The notes under the pieces were generated by a model. That model was given only the letters and a program-made list of their open reading frames with translations. It did not search any database and had not been told where the DNA came from. A stretch of 64,000 nt of DNA from Marivirga salinae (GTDB lineage: Bacteria > Bacteroidota > Bacteroidia > Cytophagales > Cyclobacteriaceae): contig NZ_CP129971.1 in assembly GCF_030503855.1 (NCBI RefSeq), forward strand, positions 131,501-195,500. Direction: 5' to 3'. A program made the position numbers and the translations under genes. Positions 57,022 to 64,000 of the stretch are shown here, one piece after another. Position 1 is the first letter of the stretch; every line of letters begins with the position of its first letter.

Positions 57022-58218
57022 ATGAGTAAGTGGAAAACATTATTTACAGAATATAAATATATTTTAAGTTTAGGCTTTGTTTTCGCCTATTTTTCCAGTT
57101 TTGGGCAAACTTTCCTGATTTCACTTTATGTGCCTGATATTGAAAGTTGGTTGGGACTCAACAACACCACTATGGGGAGCTTGTATGCTACTGCAACTAT
57201 AGCTTCCGCTTTTACTTTGCCTACTTTGGGCAGCTTATTTGACCGCATGAAACTAGGTAGTTATATGGCTATGATTTTGATCGGTTTAATGATCGCCCTC
57301 TTGGTTTTATCTTTTTCCATGCACATTATCATGGTATTTGTTGGGCTATATATGCTAAGACTTTTCGGACAGGGTTTGATGAGCCATACAGCAGTTTCCA
57401 CCATGTCTCGATATTTTGATACCAACAGAGGAAAAGCTATTGGAATTGCGACTACAGGTCATCCTTTTGGAGAAGCTAGCTTACCAGTTTTGATGACCAT
57501 AATTATCGGATGGTTAGGTTGGCGAGGCTCATTGCAGTTGAATGCTACCATAGTTTTAATCTTTATCATGCCTTTGGTTTATTGGCTATACAGCAAAAAG
57601 AAAAAAGAACAAGTTCAATCTGAACCCGATGTTGATTTGGGTAAAAGTAAAGTAAGCGCCTGGAAAATTTTAAAACATAAAGCTTTTTTAATCATTGCAC
57701 CAGCTGTTTTTGCATTAGGATTCACCAATACCGCTATTTTCTTTTTCCAATTAAAACTAGGTGCTGCAAAAGGCTGGAGTGCCGCATGGGTTTCCTCCTC
57801 ATTAGCAGCTTTTGCAGGGGCTAGTGCATTGGGAATGTTTATAGCTGGACCTTATATCGATAAATTGACAGCTAAAAAGTTATTCCCATTTGTTTTGATT
57901 CCTTATATTATTGGAGTTCTAACGCTCCTTATTAGTGATGTTCCCATTATCTATCCATTATCTTTAGCCTTAATGGGATTTGCAAATGGCTTCGGTGGAA
58001 CAGTAAAAAATGCTCTCTTTGTTGAAATTTTTGGAGCAGATATTATCGGAAAAGTCAGGAGCTTGTTTGTAACGGTAATGGTATTAAGTACTGCTTTGGG
58101 CCCTTTATTTTTTGGGGTTTTGGTAGATGCAGGATATACTTTTAATGAATTATTCCTTCGTAATGCAATTGGAATTGCGGTTGTGATACTTTGGAGTTTT
58201 AGAGTTAGGAAGTTGTAA
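57022..58218 (+). CDS. MFS transporter (OFA-like)
   Basis: 398 aa from the ATG at 57022; a GTG at 56977 would add 15 residues drawn from the palindromic intergenic sequence, so the later start is preferred. Twelve membrane spans, with the first-loop LGSLFDRMKLG motif (family motif A), a charged central loop (about 190-210), and a second half with ALMGFANGFGGTVKNALFVEIFG. It moves a small solute with or against protons; the substrate is not readable. Confidence 0.88.
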   Translation: MSKWKTLFTEYKYILSLGFVFAYFSSFGQTFLISLYVPDIESWLGLNNTTMGSLYATATIASAFTLPTLGSLFDRMKLGSYMAMILIGLMIALLVLSFSMHIIMVFVGLYMLRLFGQGLMSHTAVSTMSRYFDTNRGKAIGIATTGHPFGEASLPVLMTIIIGWLGWRGSLQLNATIVLIFIMPLVYWLYSKKKKEQVQSEPDVDLGKSKVSAWKILKHKAFLIIAPAVFALGFTNTAIFFFQLKLGAAKGWSAAWVSSSLAAFAGASALGMFIAGPYIDKLTAKKLFPFVLIPYIIGVLTLLISDVPIIYPLSLALMGFANGFGGTVKNALFVEIFGADIIGKVRSLFVTVMVLSTALGPLFFGVLVDAGYTFNELFLRNAIGIAVVILWSFRVRKL

Positions 58219-58362
58219 ATCTTATATTTTAGCTAACAGGCTTTATACTTTATGTACCTTATTCATTTAATTTCACCCTATAGTATTCCGTATAATTGAA
58301 ATATGAATGCAGTTGATGAAAAAATATTGAAAAATTGAATAATTTCATTAAATAAAAGAAAA
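58219..58362. other. Gap after MFS gene
   Basis: AT-rich; no start-to-stop frame, promoter or hairpin with good support seen. Confidence 0.4.
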
Positions 58363-58650
58363 TCAAGACAATACTTCTGCTTGAGGACCAAGCACTTTCA
58401 AATGCTGGCTCGCTGCACTGTCATAGCTCCTAACCCCTCTGTCATTTAATTTGCAAACTTTCAAGTATTCATCACGTGCAGCCCGATTAGACTCCGTAAA
58501 AATAATAGTTCAAATGATAACTTAATCTCTGTTTGAACTAGAAATTACCGCTCCATTTTAGGCTAACAACACGAGTAATATTATATATTCTGTTGCTACT
58601 GTGTAGGCTATTTCTCCGGTTGAAATGATTTGTTCTAATAAATTTTCCAT
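58363..58650 (-). pseudogene. Decayed reading frame with in-frame stops
   Basis: A single minus-strand frame of 96 codons begins with ATG at 58650 (MENLLEQIISTGEIAYTV) and ends with TGA at 58363, broken by TAA at 58560, TAA at 58524 and TGA at 58512. The last 48 codons read as normal protein (EYLKVCKLNDRGVRSYDSA). Codon use is GC-richer here than around. It may be the relic of a lost gene; I do not recognise a family. The first 30 codons alone would make a hydrophobic peptide. Confidence 0.4.
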
Positions 58651-58770
58651 GTTTTTTTTATTAAAAGTATAAATAAAATTAAGATAAACCATATTTTGCA
58701 TGCGAATTAGTAACAATAAAGTTAATAGAACTAGATAATAATAAGACCCATTTATTGATTATAAACTATC
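58651..58770. other. Gap before kinase gene
   Basis: AT-rich leader region of the Ser/Thr kinase gene. No TAnnTTTG box or terminator with good support was seen. It presumably contains the kinase promoter. Confidence 0.35.
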
Positions 58771-61758
58771 ATGCCTCATAAATCGAACTTAGAAAAACAC
58801 TTTCTTGAATCAATTGAACTCCCTAAAGAAGACCGCATCAAATACTTAGAACAGGTTATAGCGGAAGAACCAGAAATAGGCGTTGAGTTAAAGAAAATGA
58901 TTGAAAATATCACTAAAGCAGATGCTTTTTTTGGAGAAATAGACCTGAATCTACAATCATATGTTGACCAACAATCAAAGCTTTCAGATTTAAATGGAGC
59001 CACCATAGATTCTTATAAACTCACTGAATTAATAGGACAAGGAGGCATGGCCACAGTATATAAGGCAAAAAGAGTGGATGGAGATTTTGAGCATGAAGTG
59101 GTTTTTAAAATGCTTTCCAGCATAATTGAGTCTGAAAACGCTAAAGTTTTCTTTAAAGAAGAACAACAAATCTTAGCGCAACTTAATCATCCTAATATAG
59201 CACGCCTTTATAATGGCGGGGTTACTAAAGATGGCATTCCTTACATAGTAATGGAACTGGTAGATGGAGTTCCAATAGATGAATATTGCAAGGAGAATAA
59301 ATTAAATTTATCACAAAAGATAGATCTCTTTATAAAAGTAGGTCAAGCCATTAATTATGCTCATCAGCAATTTATTCTTCATCAAGATATAAAACCTAAT
59401 AATATTTTGATCACAAAATCAGGAGAAGTTAAGCTTTTGGATTTTGGAATAGGTAAAAAGTTAGAGGATCAATCGGTCCCTTTAAATAAATTCATGGGAA
59501 CCCCTGCATTTGCCAGCCCTGAACAATTATTAATGCAAGCAGTAAATACAGCAAGTGACATATATCAATTAGGCGTTTTATTATACTTACTAATTTTTGA
59601 AGAACTACCTTACGATAGGGATGTTAAACCGAGCAAAGTTGTAACCCAAATACTAAAAGACAACCCTCAGAATTTAACTACTATTAAAAGTGTTAATGGA
59701 ATTCCAAAAGAATTGGAAGCAATCCTACTAAAATGTCTAAAAAAGCAGGCACAAGAAAGGTATAACTCGGTAGGCGCTTTATTAGAGGATATCTATAATT
59801 TCAAAACAAATAAACCAGTAAATGCCGTTCCCCAAAACAAAATCTACCTTACGAAAAAGTTTTTACAGAGAAACTCATTAAGTACTGCACTTTCTTCCCT
59901 AATACTTATCAGCTTACTGGGAGGTATCTTTTTCACAAGTAAGCAAGCTAAAATTGCCCTAAAGGAGAAAAATAAGGCGGAAAGTTCCCTAGTTTTTATT
60001 CAAGATCTTTTTAGTAGTGCTACACCATTGCAACAAGAGCAGAATGCAAAAGAAATAAAAGTATTTGACTTTTTAGAGAGCAAAAAAGATTTTGTTTTAG
60101 CGAATGAAAAAATGAGCTTAACAGATAGAATTGACATATTAAGCGAAGATGGCAGATACTCCTTAGTCAAAGGCGAGAATAACTATACTATCCTTAATAA
60201 TAATACAAAAGAAAAAGTATTAGAAACTGAATTAGTTAATCCTGCAAATGAAGAATCACAAAACATAGATAAAACAGGCGGTACCAGTATGTTAATATTT
60301 GGTGCACTAAATAGAGCTGTTTCATTTGAATATAGTTCCGATACCACCCTGATTAAAGGCTATGATTTAACGAGTGGTGAGCAAATATACCAATTAGATA
60401 CCATTACATTAGGAGTTTCTTATGCCGAAGAATTTGTAAAATCAGTGATGTTGGTGGTAGGACCAGAAGATAAAAAAATAAGAACTGGAAATGATACTGA
60501 GGTTCAAAATTTGCGAATGAGAGGAAAAAGAGAAGGCAGCGTAGTATTAAATAATTCAACCTTAAAAACATGTATTCATCCTATAGGAGAATTGAATGCC
60601 CTTCTTATAGTCGCTAGAGAAGGCGTTTTATTTTTTGATGTAGTATCAGGAGTTATAAAGTGGAATCAGGTAGATTTTCCTTCAGGGATAGCCGAAGCCA
60701 TTTACATCCCCGAACAAAACTCAATTGTTCTGGCCAATGCTTATGCAACAGACTTCAATAAAGCGTTCGCAAAAAAAGTAATCTTTAATGTAGATGCCAG
60801 CACAGGGGAGCTCCTTTGGGAAACAGAATATAGTAGTAATTACAAACCAAACCGAAGCTTTGTTGTGGGCGACCGATTGTTATTAGATTATTATGGAATG
60901 GAAATATTCGACTTAAATACGGGTAAAAGCTTGGGGATGAATGTTGATCAAGAAAGAGTACTGAAATTTAGTAAATTATTTGACGGTGCATCAGCCGCTG
61001 CTACTCCCGGGCAAGAGACAAGTCTTTCTACAATAGCAACCTATATACCACCTGTTATAGCTGATGGATTTGCTTACTATTCAATTGGCATGGTGCAGGG
61101 CGACCCTTGGATGTATGGGAATGATAAACATATCCAGAAAATAGATATTTCAACAGGAGAAATAGTATGGACGTCAGAAAAAATAGTTGGGATAAATACT
61201 GAAATGACTCAAATGAATCTGGTAAATGATAATCTAATTTTAAAATATAAAGGGACAGGCCTCAAAAGTCAATACGAGCTCTTTTGGCTAGATATTCAGA
61301 CTGGAAAAATATCAAAACGGGTGGAGAAAATTAAAACAGATAGAAATCAAGAATTAGTAGATTTTCAATATGGAAACGGTTATATGATTGACTATGATAA
61401 AGAAGGAATGTCCTATTATGATTTAAAAACTGCTGAATTAATCAAAAGAGAAGACAGGAAAAATCTAGCTACAAATTCTTCTTGGATCAATCAAGATATA
61501 GTCTTTTTTTATGAAGATGCTGTTGAAATAGTGAGAAACCAAAAACCCACTTCTTACAAAATGGATATGCCTGAGTTAGCTTATTCTTTAAATGGAAAAA
61601 TTATAATTGAAGGAGCAAATGAAGTGTTAACTATTGATTCAGCTACTTTAAAAGAAGCTTCAAGGAAAAGCATGGAATCAAATTCCTATGTTGTTTTACC
61701 AGATGAAAATATTGCTATTAAGCAAGGAGAAAGATCAGTTACTTTTGTCGAACTTTAG
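58771..61758 (+). CDS. Ser/Thr protein kinase with extracytoplasmic beta-propeller
   Basis: 995 aa. A Hanks-type kinase spans about residues 82-345: IGQGGMATVY (88-97), ATP lysine K113 in VVFKML, catalytic loop HQD (204-206) in place of HRD, and DFG at 224-226. A membrane span follows at about 369-389 (NSLSTALSSLILISLLGGIF) and then about 600 residues of beta-propeller-like repeats, with PQQ-type blades such as GELLWETEY and GEIVWTSEK. Bacteroidota relatives often have tetratricopeptide repeats here; none are seen. It is expected to phosphorylate cytoplasmic targets in answer to an outside ligand. Confidence 0.88.
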   Translation: MPHKSNLEKHFLESIELPKEDRIKYLEQVIAEEPEIGVELKKMIENITKADAFFGEIDLNLQSYVDQQSKLSDLNGATIDSYKLTELIGQGGMATVYKAKRVDGDFEHEVVFKMLSSIIESENAKVFFKEEQQILAQLNHPNIARLYNGGVTKDGIPYIVMELVDGVPIDEYCKENKLNLSQKIDLFIKVGQAINYAHQQFILHQDIKPNNILITKSGEVKLLDFGIGKKLEDQSVPLNKFMGTPAFASPEQLLMQAVNTASDIYQLGVLLYLLIFEELPYDRDVKPSKVVTQILKDNPQNLTTIKSVNGIPKELEAILLKCLKKQAQERYNSVGALLEDIYNFKTNKPVNAVPQNKIYLTKKFLQRNSLSTALSSLILISLLGGIFFTSKQAKIALKEKNKAESSLVFIQDLFSSATPLQQEQNAKEIKVFDFLESKKDFVLANEKMSLTDRIDILSEDGRYSLVKGENNYTILNNNTKEKVLETELVNPANEESQNIDKTGGTSMLIFGALNRAVSFEYSSDTTLIKGYDLTSGEQIYQLDTITLGVSYAEEFVKSVMLVVGPEDKKIRTGNDTEVQNLRMRGKREGSVVLNNSTLKTCIHPIGELNALLIVAREGVLFFDVVSGVIKWNQVDFPSGIAEAIYIPEQNSIVLANAYATDFNKAFAKKVIFNVDASTGELLWETEYSSNYKPNRSFVVGDRLLLDYYGMEIFDLNTGKSLGMNVDQERVLKFSKLFDGASAAATPGQETSLSTIATYIPPVIADGFAYYSIGMVQGDPWMYGNDKHIQKIDISTGEIVWTSEKIVGINTEMTQMNLVNDNLILKYKGTGLKSQYELFWLDIQTGKISKRVEKIKTDRNQELVDFQYGNGYMIDYDKEGMSYYDLKTAELIKREDRKNLATNSSWINQDIVFFYEDAVEIVRNQKPTSYKMDMPELAYSLNGKIIIEGANEVLTIDSATLKEASRKSMESNSYVVLPDENIAIKQGERSVTFVEL

Positions 61759-61798
61759 ATTAATGTATTTCAGGCTGCTTTCTGAGTTCTCTATGAAA

Positions 61799-61822
61799 TA
61801 GGTCTGACTACGGTCAGACCTA
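61799..61822. repeat. Perfect inverted repeat after the kinase gene
   Basis: TAGGTCTGAC (61799-61808) and GTCAGACCTA (61813-61822) are exact inverted copies around TACG. There is no T run after it, so it may protect the 3' end of the kinase mRNA or be a protein-binding site. Confidence 0.5.
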
Positions 61823-61876
61823 ACTGATGGGGTAATGTAAGACGATAGCCAGACTAGCAAAATGTAAGTCAGGCAC

Positions 61877-61903
61877 AAAAAAAACCGCCTCCAATGGGGG
61901 CGG
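61877..61903 (-). terminator. Terminator 3' of the beta-barrel gene
   Basis: On the minus strand CCGCCCCC and GGAGGCGG form a GC-rich stem followed by an eight-base T run. A weaker hairpin (61931-61959) precedes it. Confidence 0.72.
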
Positions 61904-61930
61904 CTTTCCGGCTTAAAATGAAAAAACAAC

Positions 61931-61959
61931 ACCTAAACAAACACCTGTTTTGTTTAGGT
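61931..61959. terminator. Hairpin downstream of the beta-barrel gene
   Basis: ACCTAAACAAA (61931-61941) and TTTGTTTAGGT (61949-61959) pair exactly. It lies just after the stop of the 61976-62533 gene; on the minus strand it is followed by TGTTGTTTTTTC and may act as a first terminator. Confidence 0.55.
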
Positions 61960-61975
61960 CTCATTTTATGTTCCA

Positions 61976-62533
61976 TTACATTTTTACAGTGAGTCCTAAA
62001 GTGCCATAGCTGAAAGATCCATAACCCGCTTCCATAAACACAGCAAAATTTTCGTTAAAGAAATATCTGAATCCCAGGTTTGGCCCGAAACTAACTACAA
62101 CATCATCCTCAATATAATTTAAATCACCTGAATAATTTTCAATATTAAAACCGAAGATTAAAGTGGCATAGAAATCCCATTCTTCATCAATATCTAGTTC
62201 TAAAGCATCATTCAATAGTATATCGGTAAAATGAAAACTTGCCCTAGCTCCAAATGCTAAAATTGAATATCCTCCATCGAAACCAACTCTAGAATAATTA
62301 TAGCTAGCTATGCCAGCATAAGGACCTACTCCAATATAATCTCCAACTCCAAGTTCATAGTTTGCAGTAATGGCTGGAATTGAAAAACTCCTTCCAGCAC
62401 CTAAACCATAACCATAGTATCCAAAACCAAAGCCTGCATTAAAAAGATTATCTCCTTTTTGAAATGATTGAGCATTTGTATCGATTGACCAAAGGCTGAT
62501 TATAGCAATTAATATTATTGTTAGTTTTTTCAT
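61976..62533 (-). CDS. Small outer-membrane beta-barrel protein
   Basis: 185 aa with a signal peptide (IISLWSIDTNAQ). The mature part alternates polar and hydrophobic residues, with many Gly/Tyr/Phe (GFGFGYYGYGLGAGRSF, GVGPYAGIASYNYS, LGFRYFFNENFAVFMEAGYGSFSYG), giving about eight strands, and ends in a barrel-type C-terminus (LTVKM). It is like OmpW/porin-family proteins of unknown ligand. A terminator separates it from the beta-helix gene upstream. Confidence 0.85.
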   Translation of the reverse strand: MKKLTIILIAIISLWSIDTNAQSFQKGDNLFNAGFGFGYYGYGLGAGRSFSIPAITANYELGVGDYIGVGPYAGIASYNYSRVGFDGGYSILAFGARASFHFTDILLNDALELDIDEEWDFYATLIFGFNIENYSGDLNYIEDDVVVSFGPNLGFRYFFNENFAVFMEAGYGSFSYGTLGLTVKM

Positions 62534-62549
62534 TGTTTTATTTTTTGAA

Positions 62550-62581
62550 AATAAAACATGAGGAGCCTAAACTTCTCATGT
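62550..62581 (-). terminator. Terminator-like hairpin after the beta-helix gene
   Basis: ACATGAG (62556-62562) pairs with CTCATGT (62575-62581), extended by AG/CT pairs around one mismatch. On the minus strand it is followed by TTTTATTTTC. It lies between the two minus-strand genes. Confidence 0.6.
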
Positions 62582-62603
62582 ACAAACTCTTATTTTATTA
62601 AGT

Positions 62604-64000
62604 TTATAGGAACAATATATTATCCATTCCATTATTAGTAAATGTATTATTAGCTTCAATCTGAGCTTCAGGGTCTGTGCTGCTAGAATTTAAGCCATTT
62701 AAGAAACTATCGGAACTAATAGTAATTCCCGTACCTTCTCCATTGGATATGGTGCAATCATTCATTTTCAATTCGCCCGAATTTATTGCAACATTTGATC
62801 TCCTCCATGCGCTATTTATGTAATCAATATCATCACTTCCTCCATAAGAAACTTCAACAAAACTGAATTCATTTACTGCAGAACTAGATTCAATTAATAT
62901 ACCTGCCCAGTTGATTCCACCTGCTTGATTAGCACTGGTAAACGTAATCATACTATTGGAAGTACCAATTGCTGATATAGTCCCGTTTGAATTTACAGTT
63001 AATTTCACATCCTCATTGAACCTCATTTCAGTGCCTTCTTCTATGTCTAAATCGGAACCAACTACGGAAGAGCCGTTAAATAAGTAGTAAGCAGATCCAG
63101 ATAATTTAGCCATTGTCACATTATCAGATGTGGTTGAACCGTAGATTGTCACACCATTATCACCGTTACCTGAAAAGGTGGTATTCCCGTCAATTGCACC
63201 TACATCATTGAACTCTATATAAATCGCATACCCGCTATTATCAACAAAGTTATTACTAGCAAAAGTATTGAGCGATTCATTTCCACAATAGACCCCTACA
63301 TCTTGACTGTTGGTTATAGTGGAGTTTGAAATCGTCAAATATCCATTATCTTGAATTCCTACATTGGCACTTCTCCATGCACTATTTTCATAGAACATAT
63401 CTGAATTCCCAGCGTAGGAAACCTCAACATGATCTAATTTATTTGAGCTATAACCGGAATTAATATCTAAACCACCCCAGTGTAACCCTGCACTAATATT
63501 AGAGGAAGTCATTACAATCTTATTAGAAGCAGTGCCTTCAGCAATAATATTCCCAGTTTCATTTACTCTGAAAAACACATCTTCGTCAAAAGCAAACTGT
63601 ACACCTTCTCCAATATTTAAGACGCTTTCCAGGTCAATTTCACCTGTCACTCTATACGATTGCTGATTGGCTAGCGCCACCATAGACTGGTCATCGGTCA
63701 TCGTAGACCCATATATTCTTACAGAACTACTGTTGCCGTTACCAGACACATCCGAATTGCCATCAATTATACCTACTGCATTGAAAGGAATTGAAACTGG
63801 ATATGAGCTATTCTCTTTAAAATTGTTGTTTTCAAAGGACCTTAGGTCTCCTGCAATATAAACCCCTTCCTCTTTACTATTTGAAACAGTAGAATTTTTT
63901 AGGGTCAATCTACCATTATCAGACACCGCTATATTCGCTCTTCTCCAACCACTATTTAAATACGCGATATCGCTATTGCCCGCATATGAAATTTCCGTGA
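62604..64000 (-). CDS. Right-handed parallel beta-helix repeat protein, N-terminus beyond window
   Basis: At least 465 residues; the frame is open to the right edge, so the N-terminus is missing, and the GTG at 63926 is internal and not the true start. It has three copies of a unit of about 190 residues, each marked by WRRANIAV / WRSANVGI / WRRSNVAI, a DNG or SGE turn, a glycine-rich GVYIAGD-like rung, and SGNGxxxVxIYGST. Such Asn/Ser/Gly-rich repeats fold into a beta-helix, as in secreted surface proteins. No C-terminal secretion domain is seen; the end is NGMDNILFL. Probable surface or secreted protein; function unknown. Confidence 0.82.
   Translation of the reverse strand, partial: TEISYAGNSDIAYLNSGWRRANIAVSDNGRLTLKNSTVSNSKEEGVYIAGDLRSFENNNFKENSSYPVSIPFNAVGIIDGNSDVSGNGNSSSVRIYGSTMTDDQSMVALANQQSYRVTGEIDLESVLNIGEGVQFAFDEDVFFRVNETGNIIAEGTASNKIVMTSSNISAGLHWGGLDINSGYSSNKLDHVEVSYAGNSDMFYENSAWRSANVGIQDNGYLTISNSTITNSQDVGVYCGNESLNTFASNNFVDNSGYAIYIEFNDVGAIDGNTTFSGNGDNGVTIYGSTTSDNVTMAKLSGSAYYLFNGSSVVGSDLDIEEGTEMRFNEDVKLTVNSNGTISAIGTSNSMITFTSANQAGGINWAGILIESSSAVNEFSFVEVSYGGSDDIDYINSAWRRSNVAINSGELKMNDCTISNGEGTGITISSDSFLNGLNSSSTDPEAQIEANNTFTNNGMDNILFL

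Noticed and set aside
1..64000. CRISPR arrays, tRNA or rRNA genes, insertion sequences, prophage genes
   Set aside because: Intergenic stretches were read on both strands; no direct-repeat arrays, cloverleaf pattern or transposase/integrase frame was seen.

Overview
The window reads as chromosomal DNA from a low-GC, Gram-negative member of the Bacteroidota. The evidence is family content (a TonB-dependent receptor paired with a DUF4249 lipoprotein, DUF3857, DUF4382, DUF4221 and DUF4269 proteins), many lipoproteins with clear lipoboxes, TAnnTTTG-type -7 promoter boxes, and weak use of Shine-Dalgarno sites. The gene set fits the order Cytophagales, perhaps near Marivirga, but that is a guess from memory and not a database result. 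No rRNA, tRNA, CRISPR array, insertion sequence or phage gene was seen. At least six genes appear to start with TTG.

Layout. 1-2616: end of a surface-polysaccharide cluster, three glycosyltransferases on the minus strand. 2698-7459: housekeeping genes (ahcY; birA divergent from rsfS-ftsH). 7504-12518: envelope genes, including a thioredoxin-fold protein without its cysteines and a histidine kinase / histidine phosphatase / SRPBCC run. 12674-18721: ArsR regulator with a YjjG-type phosphatase, a DUF3857 protein, a kinase-like protein next to an LpxH-like hydrolase, and a DUF4249 lipoprotein, followed by its TonB-dependent receptor (18721-21129). 21278-24301: an NtrC/NtrB two-component pair followed by an acyl carrier protein. 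24522-28246: FKBP isomerase, SDR, two lipoproteins, RlpA. 28347-31208: an RsbU/RsbV/RsbW-like partner-switching module. 31301-36650: a peptidyl-prolyl isomerase/chaperone operon ending in a MoxR ATPase. 36767-38189: lipoproteins. 38330-40186: a lone large protein with a C-terminal PD-(D/E)XK nuclease-like domain. 40398-44904: dnaK, AI-2E exporter, SpoU methyltransferase, DUF4168 protein. 45044-52812: pbpC and an alpha-2-macroglobulin gene that is split by a one-base frameshift. 52913-58218: LOG protein, DUF4269, dihydroorotase, DEAD-box helicase, MFS transporter. 58219-58770: a non-coding stretch holding a decayed reading frame. 58771-64000: a Ser/Thr kinase fused to a beta-propeller, a beta-barrel protein, and a repetitive beta-helix protein that runs off the right edge.

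Most genes belong to envelope biogenesis and envelope sensing: outer-membrane protein folding (SurA/PpiC set), peptidoglycan and periplasmic defence (PbpC, alpha-2-macroglobulin, RlpA), lipid A or polysaccharide work (glycosyltransferases, LpxH-like), and several signalling modules (two histidine kinases, partner switching, Ser/Thr kinase). The best leads are the orphan PD-(D/E)XK protein, two matching sigma-54-like promoter sequences in front of dnaK and the NtrC-type regulator, substituted active-site residues in several enzyme folds, and the frameshifted alpha-2-macroglobulin.
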